This document shows positions 1 to 10,333 of a stretch of 64,000 bases of DNA, in pieces. The stretch's first letter is position 1, and every line of letters begins with the position of its first letter. Origin of the DNA: Candidatus Nanopelagicales bacterium (GTDB taxonomy: Bacteria > Actinomycetota > Actinomycetes > S36-B12); the NCBI GenBank assembly GCA_018609125.1, contig JABAYF010000020.1, forward strand, positions 1 through 64,000. The letters run 5' to 3'. Position numbers and translations under genes: made by a program. The notes under the pieces were generated by a model. That model had not been told where the DNA came from. It saw nothing but the letters and a program-made list of their open reading frames with translations, and searched no databases.

Positions 1-2
1 CT

Positions 3-74
3 GTGCAATCGCACACCGGCAACGGTGATCCGAACTGGATCTACGCCCTCAGCCTGTGGGCAGCGATTAGCTAA
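3..74 (+). CDS. 3' end of an unidentified gene (truncated by window edge)
   Basis: Frame 3 is open from the first base and ends at TAA 72-74, giving a 23-residue tail that contains NGDPNWIYALSLWAAIS. The composition looks like real protein and a strong terminator follows 16 bp later, so this is probably the C-terminus of a plus-strand gene. The tail is too short to assign a family. Confidence 0.5.
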   Translation: MQSHTGNGDPNWIYALSLWAAIS

Positions 75-90
75 GCGCCATCACCACGCA

Positions 91-127
91 GTGTGGGGTT
101 CGGGTTTCTTTAACCCGAACCCCACAC
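91..127. terminator. Strong bidirectional terminator hairpin
   Basis: A perfect 16-bp inverted repeat (91-106 GTGTGGGGTTCGGGTT with 112-127) encloses a 5-nt loop and is followed by TCATTTTGT. It lies between two convergent genes, the plus-strand gene ending at 74 and the minus-strand oxidoreductase ending at 145, so it can terminate both. Confidence 0.9.
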
Positions 128-144
128 TCATTTTGTATTCCTGT

Positions 145-2295
145 TCACGTCGCCTTGACGACAGCAACCGGTAGTGCCGTGACGGCTGCGTTACCGCTCA
201 CCGGATCGAACCGGGAGGCATCGGTAATGTCGTTAACGCTGACCCCCGCGGTGGCGGCGGCATGGCGCCATCCCACTCCGGCGCGCGTGCCGTGACCCCA
301 GCCGTGGGGAAGCGAAACCACCCCCGGCATCATTTCATCAGAAATCTCAACCGGAGCTTCCACACTGCCCGCGTTCGTAGTGATGACGACCATGTCATCT
401 TCGGCAACGTGGCGCCGAGCCGCGTCGTCTGGATGCATCAGCAACGTGCAGCGGTTGGTGCCGCCAACAAGACGAGTAGAGTTGTGCATCCAGGAGTTGT
501 TGCTGCGCAGGTGCCTTCGGCCGATCAGGAGCAGGTCATCAGCTGAGCGAGAAGTGGTGGCGACTGCAAAACCGGCCAGCACTCGCGGCCAGTCGGCCAT
601 GATCACCGGGTGATTCAAAGTGATGCGTTTGCCTTTGGTCATGAGTCGTTTGGGTAGCACAGATTGCAGTGGGCCAAGGTCAAGCCCGTGCGGATGCTGC
701 TTGATCTTCTTTAGCGTGAGTTTGGCTTTCGAACGCACCCCCCACGGGCCGCTACGCAGTGCCGCATCCACCAGACCCCGGGGCAGGAATCGGCGACGCG
801 CTGCATGCAGAGCCCGGGCACGTCGAGGTCCCAGTTGTGCGGCATCCACGCGATGGAGGATTTCGGTGAGGATTTCTGCATCAGACTTGGTGTCCGGGGC
901 AGGCTGTAAAACCCTTGGGCCCCACCGCACATGATTGCGCACGCTGACGGCCGGGAACACCACATCGAACTCGTCACGTTCCAATACTGCTGTTGGCGGC
1001 AGGATGATGTCGGCGTGCCGATTGGACTCATTCAGGTAGTAGTCGATGGATACGCAGAACTCCAGATCAGCCAGCGCCTCGTCCATGCGATGCCCACCCG
1101 GCACCGAGAGCACCGGATTGCCCGCTACTAGCACCATCGCTCGGATTTGATCAGTTCCCGGCGTCAAGATCTCCTCTGCCAGAACCGAACTGGGAAACTC
1201 AGCGGCAACCTCGGGAACGTTGCCAATACGAGACCGCCAGCGGTCGTAACCGACCAGGTCGGTCGTTTTGGCACCGATGAAGGGCAGGTCGAATGCTGGC
1301 TGGGCAAACATCCACCCGCCCACCTCATCGAGTCGACCGGTCAAAATATTGAGCACGTGAATCAACCAGTAGGCACTTGTGCCGTATTCGGTTTGGCATA
1401 CGCCTAGACGGGCATAAATCGCAGCGCGAGGCGCAGCGGCAAAATCATGAGCGAGGCTGCGAATGTGGTCGGCATCGATTCCGGTGATGGGGGCGACAGC
1501 GGCAGGTGTGAATCCGACCACCATGGTTTCGATAGCGTCTATCCCATCGACATACTCCGCGGCGCGGCCAGGGCGAACCAGCCCGTCGGCGAAGAGAACC
1601 TGCACCATGGCCGCAAGCAGGTAAAGATCGGTGCCGGGGCGAATCGGCAGGTGGTCATCGGCAATGCGTGCGGTGGGCGTACGCCGCGGGTCCACGACCA
1701 CCAGTCGACCGCCGCGGGCACGCATCCTGTCCAACCGTTTCTTTATGTTGGGTGCGGTCATGATGGAACCGTTGGAGACCACCGGATTCCCACCGACGAC
1801 GAGCAGAAAATCTGTGCGATCAATATCGGGAACGGGGAAGAGTAATGGGGATCCGAAGAGGAGATAACTGAGTAGGTGCTGGGGCTGTTGATCCACGCTG
1901 GCTGCGGAGTACCGCTGGCGGGTGCCCAGGGCCTTCAGCAGTTGGGGGATGAGCAAAATTGGGCCCCAACCGTGGGTGATCGGATTGCCCAGATAGAAGC
2001 CGATCGAGTTGGGACCGTACTTGTCCTTGGTGCGCAGCAGCGAAGCAGCGACCTCGTCTAGAGCTTGGCCCCAGCCGATCTGCTGCCAGCCTGCTGCGGT
2101 GCGACGCATCGGGTGCTTTAGCCGGTCGGGATCGTTGTGCAGATCCTGCATCGCCACACCTTTGGGACACACATACCCTTGCGAAATCGGATCGGCAGCA
2201 TCCCCACGCACTCCGGTAATGACGTTGTCCGTCACCGTGATTTCCAGGCCACACGATGCTTCACACAGATTGCAGGCGCGGTAGTGCACCGACAT
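145..2295 (-). CDS. Molybdopterin-dependent oxidoreductase (formate dehydrogenase/nitrate reductase-like, 716 aa)
   Basis: Predicted bis-MGD molybdoenzyme catalytic subunit. The N-terminus has the CxxCxxxC...C [4Fe-4S] ligand set (CNLCEASCG, then C at VCPKG near residue 43). The molybdopterin oxidoreductase core follows, with GNPVVSNGS and a C-terminal molydopterin-dinucleotide-binding domain (near residues 600-710, LPHGWGHG). At the usual Mo-ligand region it carries SVDQQPQH instead of an obvious Cys or SeCys, so formate dehydrogenase activity cannot be assumed. No electron-transfer subunit, chaperone or Mo-cofactor gene is adjacent, so the redox partner is unknown. AAGGGAGA lies just upstream of the ATG and supports this start. 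Family assignment is firm; substrate is unknown. Confidence 0.85.
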   Translation of the reverse strand: MSVHYRACNLCEASCGLEITVTDNVITGVRGDAADPISQGYVCPKGVAMQDLHNDPDRLKHPMRRTAAGWQQIGWGQALDEVAASLLRTKDKYGPNSIGFYLGNPITHGWGPILLIPQLLKALGTRQRYSAASVDQQPQHLLSYLLFGSPLLFPVPDIDRTDFLLVVGGNPVVSNGSIMTAPNIKKRLDRMRARGGRLVVVDPRRTPTARIADDHLPIRPGTDLYLLAAMVQVLFADGLVRPGRAAEYVDGIDAIETMVVGFTPAAVAPITGIDADHIRSLAHDFAAAPRAAIYARLGVCQTEYGTSAYWLIHVLNILTGRLDEVGGWMFAQPAFDLPFIGAKTTDLVGYDRWRSRIGNVPEVAAEFPSSVLAEEILTPGTDQIRAMVLVAGNPVLSVPGGHRMDEALADLEFCVSIDYYLNESNRHADIILPPTAVLERDEFDVVFPAVSVRNHVRWGPRVLQPAPDTKSDAEILTEILHRVDAAQLGPRRARALHAARRRFLPRGLVDAALRSGPWGVRSKAKLTLKKIKQHPHGLDLGPLQSVLPKRLMTKGKRITLNHPVIMADWPRVLAGFAVATTSRSADDLLLIGRRHLRSNNSWMHNSTRLVGGTNRCTLLMHPDDAARRHVAEDDMVVITTNAGSVEAPVEISDEMMPGVVSLPHGWGHGTRAGVGWRHAAATAGVSVNDITDASRFDPVSGNAAVTALPVAVVKAT

Positions 2296-2356
2296 GAATT
2301 CTCCCTTGGCTGACTCATTGCAGCCTAGAGGTCAGTGGGGTTCTGCGCAGGCATGT

Positions 2357-2362
2357 CAAGAT
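2357..2362 (+). promoter_or_regulatory. Putative leaderless -10 (CAAGAT) for DUF429 gene
   Basis: CAAGAT ends 6 nt before GTG 2369. It fits the [T/C]A-N3-T pattern seen before many genes in this window. Confidence 0.4.
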
Positions 2363-2368
2363 GATGGC

Positions 2369-3061
2369 GTGATCATGGTGGCTGGTGTTGATGGACGGAG
2401 AGGGGGTTGGGTGGCGGCGATTGTGGCGCTGCCAGAAGCAATCAACACGACCTCGGGTACTCATGCCCCTGCCGCCGAACTGTGCAGCCTAAGTTTTCAT
2501 GAGTCACTCACCGATCTGCTGGCCAGCGATGTAGCGGTGATCGCCATTGATATGCCCATCGGCCTGACTGATGGACCGCGGGCCTGTGACCTAGCCGCCC
2601 GCAAAACACTTGCCCCACACGGAACCCGGGTCTTTCCCGCCCCACCCCGAGCAGCCCTGGATCACGTTGAAGACTATGCCGCAGCCTGTGCTGCGGCTCG
2701 ACACGTGATGGGGAAAGGGCTGTCGCGTCAAACGTGGAACCTGTTGCGCAGTATTCGTTACGTTGATCAACTTGCCGATGACCCACGGTTGGCTGAGTGT
2801 CACCCAGAGGTGTCGTTCGCCCTGATGAACGGCTTTCCCGTGGATGAGCGCAAGAAGACCCTGGCGGGCCGAGAGGTGCGTGTGCAACTGCTTCGTAGTT
2901 GGTTACCTGACCTAGCGGATCCACTTTTCGGTGATGATGGGCTGGACGCATTGGCGTGTGCTTGGTCGGCTGCGCGCATCGCAGCAGGCCTGGCCGTGAC
3001 GTTGCCCGCCGGCGACGTACCGCGTGATGATCATCAGCGCCCCATGCGCATCACGGCCTGA
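2369..3061 (+). CDS. DUF429 family protein (predicted RNase H-like fold nuclease)
   Basis: The protein opens VIMVAGVDGRRGGW, followed by VIAIDMPIGL, the two acidic motifs expected of the RNase H-like DUF429 family. A later ECHPEVSF motif and a C-terminal GDDGLDALACAWSA segment also match. The reading frame stays open upstream to 2294, inside the neighbour's start, but homology begins at this point and a -10-like hexamer sits 6 nt upstream, so GTG 2369 (or ATG 2375) is preferred. It is divergent from the molybdoenzyme gene. Members of this family are uncharacterised; the nuclease role is inferred from fold only. Confidence 0.75.
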   Translation: MIMVAGVDGRRGGWVAAIVALPEAINTTSGTHAPAAELCSLSFHESLTDLLASDVAVIAIDMPIGLTDGPRACDLAARKTLAPHGTRVFPAPPRAALDHVEDYAAACAAARHVMGKGLSRQTWNLLRSIRYVDQLADDPRLAECHPEVSFALMNGFPVDERKKTLAGREVRVQLLRSWLPDLADPLFGDDGLDALACAWSAARIAAGLAVTLPAGDVPRDDHQRPMRITA

Positions 3062-3170
3062 CCGCCCTGGTCTGTGCAATTCCTGGCGCCGGCAACGACA
3101 CCGGTCAGTGAGTGGTACTCCGCGCCACGTCGGCGGCCATCGTCATAGCCCAACGCCATCGTTCGCGGTA

Positions 3171-3176
3171 TATGGT
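3171..3176 (+). promoter_or_regulatory. Putative leaderless -10 (TATGGT)
   Basis: TATGGT ends 6 nt before ATG 3183, and no Shine-Dalgarno sequence is visible. Confidence 0.5.
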
Positions 3177-3182
3177 GCAGTC

Positions 3183-3608
3183 ATGAGTAACCCGATGCCC
3201 GCCACACCGCGACCGCTTGCGCTCAATCGTGTCTTCACCGGCATCGAGACGGTCGTCGTGGCTGGCACGGTCATTGCCGCGATCGTTCACACCCCGTTGG
3301 GGGAGTGGAACGTTCTCACCCTCCTCCTCGGTGCTGCCCTGGGGGTGGCGGCGGTGTTCACCGGCTATGCCTTCATTCGTGGCACGCCGGAAAGCTCGTT
3401 ATCGCCTCTGGTATTTAACAACCCGCAGCGATACGTGCGGTTGGCGTCAATTTTGCTCGTTGTGCTTGTGGCCGCCATGAGTTTGATCGTCGTGGCAAAT
3501 ATTGTCGCCGGTGGCTGGTCCACGAGTGATATTTTGCTGCTTGGTCTGTGGTCGGTGGTCGCCATCTCATTGGTGTCGATGATTGACCTGGCGCGTCGAC
3601 AAGGGTGA
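3183..3608 (+). CDS. Small four-helix membrane protein, unknown function (141 aa)
   Basis: Hydrophobic segments lie at about residues 20-35, 42-62, 78-98 and 110-128, consistent with four transmembrane helices and a short basic C-terminus ending in ARRQG. I do not recognise a named family. The start at ATG 3183 is chosen because the predicted protein then begins MSNPMPATPRPL just before the first helix and because of the -10-like element upstream. The frame is open further upstream, but that part is rich in Arg and His and looks non-coding. It runs convergent to the L,D-transpeptidase gene. Confidence 0.65.
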   Translation: MSNPMPATPRPLALNRVFTGIETVVVAGTVIAAIVHTPLGEWNVLTLLLGAALGVAAVFTGYAFIRGTPESSLSPLVFNNPQRYVRLASILLVVLVAAMSLIVVANIVAGGWSTSDILLLGLWSVVAISLVSMIDLARRQG

Positions 3609-3623
3609 GACGCTAGGTTGCCG

Positions 3624-4352
3624 CTAACGAATAGGTTGATACGCCGAGGCGCCCACGCCGATTGAAATCACCGGGTCTTTCGCTGGGGTCAGCCAACGCA
3701 TGAGCCGCGTGAGTTTACCTTCCCGAATGGCGACGCATCCCTCGGTAGCTTTGCCTGCGGACACATGGAGGAAGAATGCCGATCCGGCACCGGATTTGAC
3801 CGGATTTCGGTTGTAGTCCATCACCACCGCGTAGCGATACAGGCTGATGGCACCCAATTGTTCTGACGCGGACTGGTTGAACCCACACTGGCCGCCGGGG
3901 GCGCACTCTTGGTAGGTGTTGTAGTACCGACTCGACACATCGCTAACCCACCACGATGAATAGCCCACCTGTCGGTAAGGCAACCGAGTGCCCGGGTTTG
4001 ACTGCGTGCCGAAGGCTTCGGTGAGACCGAAAACACCAGCCGGGGTGCGCGACACATATTCAGATGCCTGACCCACGCCCCCGGTGCCCACATAGGCGCG
4101 CACCGGCTTGAACGAGCGCACGTACCGCTGCTGCTTGTTACTCCAGCGCCACGCGGTGAGTGTGCCGTAGGTGGATGATGCTGATTTCACCGACACGGTG
4201 ACGATCTTGCGATGCTCAGGCGTTGCCGCAGTCGCTGCCGATGCATGGGTGACAGCGCCCACGGGAATGATCAACGCGGCCGTCATGGCAAAGGCGGCGC
4301 GACGCCAACGCGACATAGATGCGCCCCGGTGGGGTGAACTCGCGGCAGTCAT
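3624..4352 (-). CDS. Secreted L,D-transpeptidase (YkuD) family protein
   Basis: Predicted exported peptidoglycan cross-linking or lipoprotein-attachment enzyme. A signal peptide or N-terminal anchor (RWRRAAFAMTAALIIPVGAV, Ala-rich to about residue 43) precedes a YkuD catalytic domain. The catalytic signature is H196, then TEGC(206)VAIR(210), matching the H...GC.R pattern of the family. Four cysteines are present in all; the pair C150/C156 in CAPGGQC may form a disulfide. The ATG at 4352 overlaps the stop of the upstream S51 peptidase gene (ATGA), which implies translational coupling. An internal ATG at codon 13 would give a more typical signal peptide. Confidence 0.8.
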   Translation of the reverse strand: MTAASSPHRGASMSRWRRAAFAMTAALIIPVGAVTHASAATAATPEHRKIVTVSVKSASSTYGTLTAWRWSNKQQRYVRSFKPVRAYVGTGGVGQASEYVSRTPAGVFGLTEAFGTQSNPGTRLPYRQVGYSSWWVSDVSSRYYNTYQECAPGGQCGFNQSASEQLGAISLYRYAVVMDYNRNPVKSGAGSAFFLHVSAGKATEGCVAIREGKLTRLMRWLTPAKDPVISIGVGASAYQPIR

Positions 4353-5101
4353 GACTTGGTATCGGGCTGAACGGGTAGTTCGATCTCACTGATGCGCATG
4401 CTGCCACCCTTGGTGACTTCGTAGGCATGCTGACGACCCTGCGGTTGGAATGTCCAGATGTTGCCCTCGGCCGGGGGTGCTGCCACGAGCGCGGTGTCTT
4501 CGTCGATGCCAAGGATGACCGAGCCCTCCGTTACCAGTGGGCGCAGCGAAAAGTCGGGCAGGTAGCGGGTGTAGCGATCGAAATGGGGTAGTACCCGCGT
4601 GGTGGGTAGGAGTCCGAGACCCTCGGTGCCACCGGAGCGGGGGTGGCGAAAGTGCGGCACGTAGCCGGCCATGGCCATCGCTCCCGCGCTGCAGCCACCG
4701 AGCCCGGCACCGCCATTCCACGCCGCCACGATCGCGTCCCATACGGGAGTGTTACGCAGGGTGTCAGCGAGGAACGTGGGATTACCGCCGGACAGATACA
4801 CCAGGCCGGCACCGGCGATTGCTGCCACGTTTTTGGGGTCGTGTGCATCTTCTCGATTGCGTACGTCGACTACGACCTGGGTTGCGTCGAGTCGTCGTGC
4901 TGCTTCGCGACCGAGCCGGTGCCAGCGCTCCAGCGATGTCGAGCCCTCGGGAGCGGCGGCGGTGGCCAACTGTACGTAGATGCGTTCGTTATCGCCGAGG
5001 AGCCAATTCTCGGTCTCCTGCATCACCGGGAGATACTCGCCACTACCCACCAAGGCGAGTCGACCGCTCGTGGTAGTGGGAACTGAAGGGATCACACTCA
5101 T
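4349..5101 (-). CDS. Peptidase S51 family (cyanophycinase/dipeptidase E-like) protein
   Basis: Predicted serine hydrolase with the class-I glutamine-amidotransferase-like S51 fold. The nucleophile elbow is GGCS(138)AGA. The LSGGNP segment (about 103-108) and PHFD (172-175) are family features of the oxyanion/active-site region. No signal peptide is visible, so it is likely cytoplasmic. Its substrate could be an Asp-containing dipeptide, or cyanophycin-type material, but no cyanophycin synthetase is present here. A TAGGCT hexamer at 5103-5108 lies 7 nt before the in-frame GTG at 5095, so the true start may be two codons downstream of ATG 5101. It is coupled to the downstream L,D-transpeptidase. 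Confidence 0.8.
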   Translation of the reverse strand: MSVIPSVPTTTSGRLALVGSGEYLPVMQETENWLLGDNERIYVQLATAAAPEGSTSLERWHRLGREAARRLDATQVVVDVRNREDAHDPKNVAAIAGAGLVYLSGGNPTFLADTLRNTPVWDAIVAAWNGGAGLGGCSAGAMAMAGYVPHFRHPRSGGTEGLGLLPTTRVLPHFDRYTRYLPDFSLRPLVTEGSVILGIDEDTALVAAPPAEGNIWTFQPQGRQHAYEVTKGGSMRISEIELPVQPDTKS

Positions 5102-5102
5102 C

Positions 5103-5108
5103 AGCCTA
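5103..5108 (-). promoter_or_regulatory. Putative leaderless -10 (TAGGCT) for S51 peptidase
   Basis: On the minus strand TAGGCT is followed by 7 nt and then GTG at 5095. This favours GTG 5095 over ATG 5101 as the start. Confidence 0.45.
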
Positions 5109-5116
5109 TGCGGTGA

Positions 5117-5464
5117 TTACTGCTCAAGGAATTCGCAGAAGGCGTCATAGGCGCGCGGCCCGTACACCGTGGCGGGTCCCCCAGCCATTAAGAAGGTGAC
5201 ACCGATCGCTTCGGCAACCTCTTCGGCTGTAGCACCGGCTCGTGCTGCCCCGCGAGCGTGGGCGGCAATGCAGCCATCGCACTGTTCGACCACCGCGATA
5301 GCCAAGGCAATAAGTTCCTTGGTTTTGGTTTCCAGGGCACCGGCAGCCATGGCTTCTTTATGAAGTCCGGCGAACGCGGCATAGGTCTTGGGAATCTCCT
5401 GTCGCAGATTACGCGCCAGTGGGTTCAGGTGTTCCTGGACGGCTTTTCCGTGTGCATGCTCCAT
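5117..5464 (-). CDS. Carboxymuconolactone decarboxylase/AhpD-like protein (115 aa)
   Basis: A small all-helical CMD/AhpD-fold protein with the redox motif QC(62)DGC(65)IAAH(69), typical of peroxidase-associated members rather than true decarboxylases. A thiol peroxidase or disulfide reductase role is likely. The longer open frame up to 5698 is rejected because homology starts at MEHAHGKAVQ and a -10-like TATCGT stands 7 nt upstream of this ATG. It is divergent from the copper ATPase gene with 72 bp between starts. Confidence 0.85.
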   Translation of the reverse strand: MEHAHGKAVQEHLNPLARNLRQEIPKTYAAFAGLHKEAMAAGALETKTKELIALAIAVVEQCDGCIAAHARGAARAGATAEEVAEAIGVTFLMAGGPATVYGPRAYDAFCEFLEQ

Positions 5465-5471
5465 AGTTAAA

Positions 5472-5477
5472 ACGATA
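5472..5477 (-). promoter_or_regulatory. Putative leaderless -10 (TATCGT) for AhpD-like gene
   Basis: TATCGT on the minus strand ends 7 nt before ATG 5464. It overlaps the plus-strand sequence GATACCCC, half of a CsoR-type site. Confidence 0.5.
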
Positions 5478-5536
5478 CCCCTGGCGCCCCTGGCACCATG
5501 AAGGCGCGGAGATGGTTGGCCATGGCACGATGGGGT

Positions 5537-7780
5537 ATGGCCATCACCGGCACCCAAGACTCCGCGGTCTCTGCGACCACGGTAGACATTGCGATCACGG
5601 GAATGACCTGCAATTCGTGTGCTGCTCGCGTGGAAAAGAAGTTGAATCAGTTGTCGGGCGTTTCTGCCACGGTAAATTTCGCCACCGAAACCGCGCACGT
5701 AGCCATGGGCCCAAGCACCGGAACGGCCGATGTATTGGCCGCCGTTGCCAAAACCGGTTATGGCGCAACGTTGATTGAAGATGCCGTCGACGATGATCGT
5801 GTGGTCAACGGTGTGCGTCGTCGGCTGTGGGTGGCCACCGCTCTAGCGATCCCGGTTGCGCTGATGGCCATGGTGTCGGCGCTGCAATTCAACGGCTGGC
5901 AATGGCTGTCCTTAGCGCTGACCACTCCGATCGTGGTGTGGGCGGCGTGGCCCTTTCATCGGGCCGCGGCACTCAATGCCCGTCACGGGGTGGCCACGAT
6001 GGACACCTTGGTCAGTGTGGGCATCCTGGCCGCGTATCTGTGGAGTGTGTGGGCGTTGGTTTTCGGCGGTGCAGGCGGTGCGGAATATCGCATGAGCCAC
6101 GGGCTTTTCGGCAGTCCTGATGGCGGCCCACCAGATTTGTATCTTGAGGTGGCGGCAGCTGTTCCGGTGTTTTTGTTGGCCGGGCGTTGGTTTGAAGCGA
6201 AAGCAAAGATTCGAGCCGGTGCCGCATTGCGGGCGCTGGCCGAACTTGGGTCATCCGAGGCTGTCGTGCGACGCGGTGAGGAAGAGGTACGTATCTCGAT
6301 CAACGACGTTGTCGTGGGGGATCAGATGGTGGTGCGCCCGGGTGAGCGCATCGCCACTGATGGTCGGGTGATGAGTGGCCACAGTGCCGTGGACACCTCC
6401 ATGCTGACCGGAGAATCACTACCGGTTGAGGTTGGCCCAGGCGATGACGTGACCGGGGCCACTATCAATATTGATGGGCTTTTGCGTGTGGAAGCCACCC
6501 GGATTGGTGCCGATACGCGGTTGGCCCACATCACTCGATTGGTGATGCAGGCGCAGGCTGGCAAGGCGCCGATCCAACGGCTCGCCGACCGTATTTCAGC
6601 CGTCTTTGTGCCGATCGTGTTCGGAATCTCCCTGGCGACCCTCACCGGCTGGCTTTTTTTCGGTCCGAATACCGAGGCTGCTTTCACAGCTGCCGTGGCC
6701 GTTCTCATCATCGCGTGCCCGTGTGCCCTGGGCCTGGCCACACCCACAGCGCTCCTGGTGGGTACCGGCCGTGGTGCGCAACTAGGAATTTTGATTCGCG
6801 GGCCCCAGGTACTGGAAGACACTCGTCGCATCACCACCATCGTGTTGGACAAGACCGGCACTGTCACCTCGGGTGCGATGACAGTTGTGGACGTGCTGGC
6901 GTGGCCAGAAGGTGAATCCAGCGCTGACGTCCTGGCAAACGCGGCGATCGTTGAATCTGGCAGCGAGCATCCCATCGCTCGGGCCATCGCGGCCGGAGCA
7001 GGCGGGGTTGAGCCGGCAGAGTTTCACAGCGAGCGAGGCCGAGGCGCGCGAGCGATGGTAAACGGGCACCGCGTGGCGGTAGGTCGACCCGACTGGGTGG
7101 CCGCCGAGGTGGGTGCCGATGTCCTGCCCAAAGAACTACGCGGTGCAGCAGACGAGGCGGCTGCTCGCGGGTTCACCGTTGTTGCGGTGGGTTGGGCCGG
7201 CGCGGTGCGTGGACTCATCACGGTAGCCGATACAGCTCGACCCTCCAGCGCTCAATCGATAGCGGAATTTACCCGTCTAGGCCTGCGCCCGGTGCTCCTC
7301 ACCGGCGACCGGCAAGCCACGGCAGACACGGTGGCCGCGCAGGTGGGGATTACCTCGGTCATTGCCGAGGTATATCCCGAAGATAAGGCGCGCATCGTCG
7401 GTGAATTGCAGGCCGCTGGTGAGGTAGTGGCCATGGTGGGCGATGGCGTCAACGATGCGGCGGCACTTGCCGGTGCCGATCTGGGCATCGCCATGGGAGG
7501 TGGCACCGCGGCGGCAGCGGAGGCCAGTGACATCACCCTGGTGCGCGACGACCTGCTTGCCGCTGTGGACGCCATTCGATTGTCTAGGCGCACGCTGGGC
7601 GTCATCCAGGGAAATCTGTTCTGGGCTTTCGCCTATAACGTGGCCATGATCCCACTGGCTGCGGTGGGGCTGTTAAACCCGCTGCTGGCTGGGGCCGCGA
7701 TGGCTTTTTCCAGCGTCTTTGTGGTGGCCAACAGTTTGCGGCTGCGCCGATTCCGGGCCACGCAACCGCAGGATGAGTAA
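5537..7780 (+). CDS. copA: Copper-type (P1B-1) heavy-metal P-type ATPase
   Basis: Membrane ATPase that exports Cu(I). It has one N-terminal heavy-metal-associated domain with GMTC(25)NSC(28), the transmembrane metal-site motif C(394)PC(396), the phosphorylation site D(438)KTGT, an SEHP motif in the nucleotide domain, and GDGVND near the hinge. The last helices carry AYN and MAFSS, which fit the YN/MxxSS signature of Cu(I) exporters rather than Zn or Co types. The protein is 747 aa from ATG 5537; upstream in-frame codons to 5498 are possible but add an unusual basic stretch. No CopZ or CsoR gene is adjacent. Confidence 0.92.
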   Translation: MAITGTQDSAVSATTVDIAITGMTCNSCAARVEKKLNQLSGVSATVNFATETAHVAMGPSTGTADVLAAVAKTGYGATLIEDAVDDDRVVNGVRRRLWVATALAIPVALMAMVSALQFNGWQWLSLALTTPIVVWAAWPFHRAAALNARHGVATMDTLVSVGILAAYLWSVWALVFGGAGGAEYRMSHGLFGSPDGGPPDLYLEVAAAVPVFLLAGRWFEAKAKIRAGAALRALAELGSSEAVVRRGEEEVRISINDVVVGDQMVVRPGERIATDGRVMSGHSAVDTSMLTGESLPVEVGPGDDVTGATINIDGLLRVEATRIGADTRLAHITRLVMQAQAGKAPIQRLADRISAVFVPIVFGISLATLTGWLFFGPNTEAAFTAAVAVLIIACPCALGLATPTALLVGTGRGAQLGILIRGPQVLEDTRRITTIVLDKTGTVTSGAMTVVDVLAWPEGESSADVLANAAIVESGSEHPIARAIAAGAGGVEPAEFHSERGRGARAMVNGHRVAVGRPDWVAAEVGADVLPKELRGAADEAAARGFTVVAVGWAGAVRGLITVADTARPSSAQSIAEFTRLGLRPVLLTGDRQATADTVAAQVGITSVIAEVYPEDKARIVGELQAAGEVVAMVGDGVNDAAALAGADLGIAMGGGTAAAAEASDITLVRDDLLAAVDAIRLSRRTLGVIQGNLFWAFAYNVAMIPLAAVGLLNPLLAGAAMAFSSVFVVANSLRLRRFRATQPQDE

Positions 7781-7967
7781 CGACCCCGGACCCAGGGCCC
7801 TGGTCGTGCTGTGCGCTTGCTCACATCTGCTCATGCAAAGGCTTACATCTGTCCCCCGCAGGCCAATTCTAGGGCACAGTGGGACTCTAGGTTTTTCTTC
7901 GGTCTCCTCGGGGATCGGGGCTTGACTGCATGAGACAACGGCGTTTCACTGCGACAGGGAGAAATTG

Positions 7968-9797
<1,830 letters not shown>

Positions 9798-9833
9798 GTC
9801 ACGAAGTATTCCGTGCACGAACACCGATGGTGA

Positions 9834-10229
9834 CTAGGCCACAGATTGGTCGCGCGCCGATCTGGCGTTGACCGCGCGATCGATGGCCTCAGCGGCCATG
9901 AGTGCACCGGCACCACGCTCGCGGGGGTAAGCGCGTGACCCACCAACGCGACGATCAATCATCGCGTAGACGTCTTCGCGCTCCTCCTCGGTCATGCCAC
10001 CCCACACGCCGTAGGGCTCGCGAGCGCGAATGGCGTAATCGGCGCATTCCACCCGAACGGGGCATGAAGAACACACCGACTTCGCCGCAGCGTCGCGTTG
10101 ACGCCGGGTGGAGCCGCGTTCGTTTCGGGGATGGAAGAACAATGTTGGATCGGCGGTGCGGCAGTTACCCTTTTCCTGCCAGTGCCAAACTGCATCGTCC
10201 GGGACCTGGGCTAGTGGCTGTGCGGGCAT
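9834..10229 (-). CDS. WhiB-family Fe-S transcription factor, WhiB3-like
   Basis: Wbl protein with four cluster-binding cysteines, C23, C53, C56 and C62 (CxxCxxxxxC), followed by the G(V)WGG turn at 74-78 and a basic C-terminal tail used for DNA or sigma-factor contact. WHWQEKGNCR, FFHP..ERG and EPYGVWGGM resemble WhiB3 more than WhiB1, WhiB2 or WhiB7 (comparison from memory). Wbl proteins act with the primary sigma factor and sense redox or NO. It lies downstream of the thioredoxin gene on the same strand, with a hairpin between them. A CACCAT hexamer 6 nt upstream of the ATG suggests its own leaderless promoter. Confidence 0.9.
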   Translation of the reverse strand: MPAQPLAQVPDDAVWHWQEKGNCRTADPTLFFHPRNERGSTRRQRDAAAKSVCSSCPVRVECADYAIRAREPYGVWGGMTEEEREDVYAMIDRRVGGSRAYPRERGAGALMAAEAIDRAVNARSARDQSVA

Positions 10230-10235
10230 ATCTCT

Positions 10236-10241
10236 ATGGTG
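10236..10241 (-). promoter_or_regulatory. Putative leaderless -10 (CACCAT) for WhiB3-like gene
   Basis: CACCAT on the minus strand ends 6 nt before ATG 10229. Confidence 0.35.
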
Positions 10242-10278
10242 CCGCCGTGTCTTGCTGAGCGGTATCGGCTCACCGGGT

Positions 10279-10312
10279 GCATTGGTATCAACCGTTCGGT
10301 TGATACCAATGC
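10279..10312. terminator. Perfect 15-bp stem hairpin between trx and the WhiB3-like gene
   Basis: GCATTGGTATCAACC (10279-10293) pairs perfectly with 10298-10312 around the loop GTTC. On the minus strand it follows the thioredoxin stop by about 21 nt and precedes the WhiB3-like start by about 50 nt. It may act as a terminator, but no T-tract follows on the minus strand; an operator role is possible. Confidence 0.7.
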
Positions 10313-10333
10313 CAAGGATTTAAAATTTTCAGG

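Noticed and set aside
5475..5490. Possible CsoR site ATACCCCTGGCGCCCC between the AhpD-like gene and copA
   Set aside because: Only the left half (ATACCC) matches; the right half is CGCCCC instead of GGGTAT, so I do not call an operator.
7792..7803. CCAGGGCCCTGG palindrome after copA
   Set aside because: A 12-bp palindrome cannot form a stable hairpin with a proper loop and has no T-tract, so it is not called a terminator.
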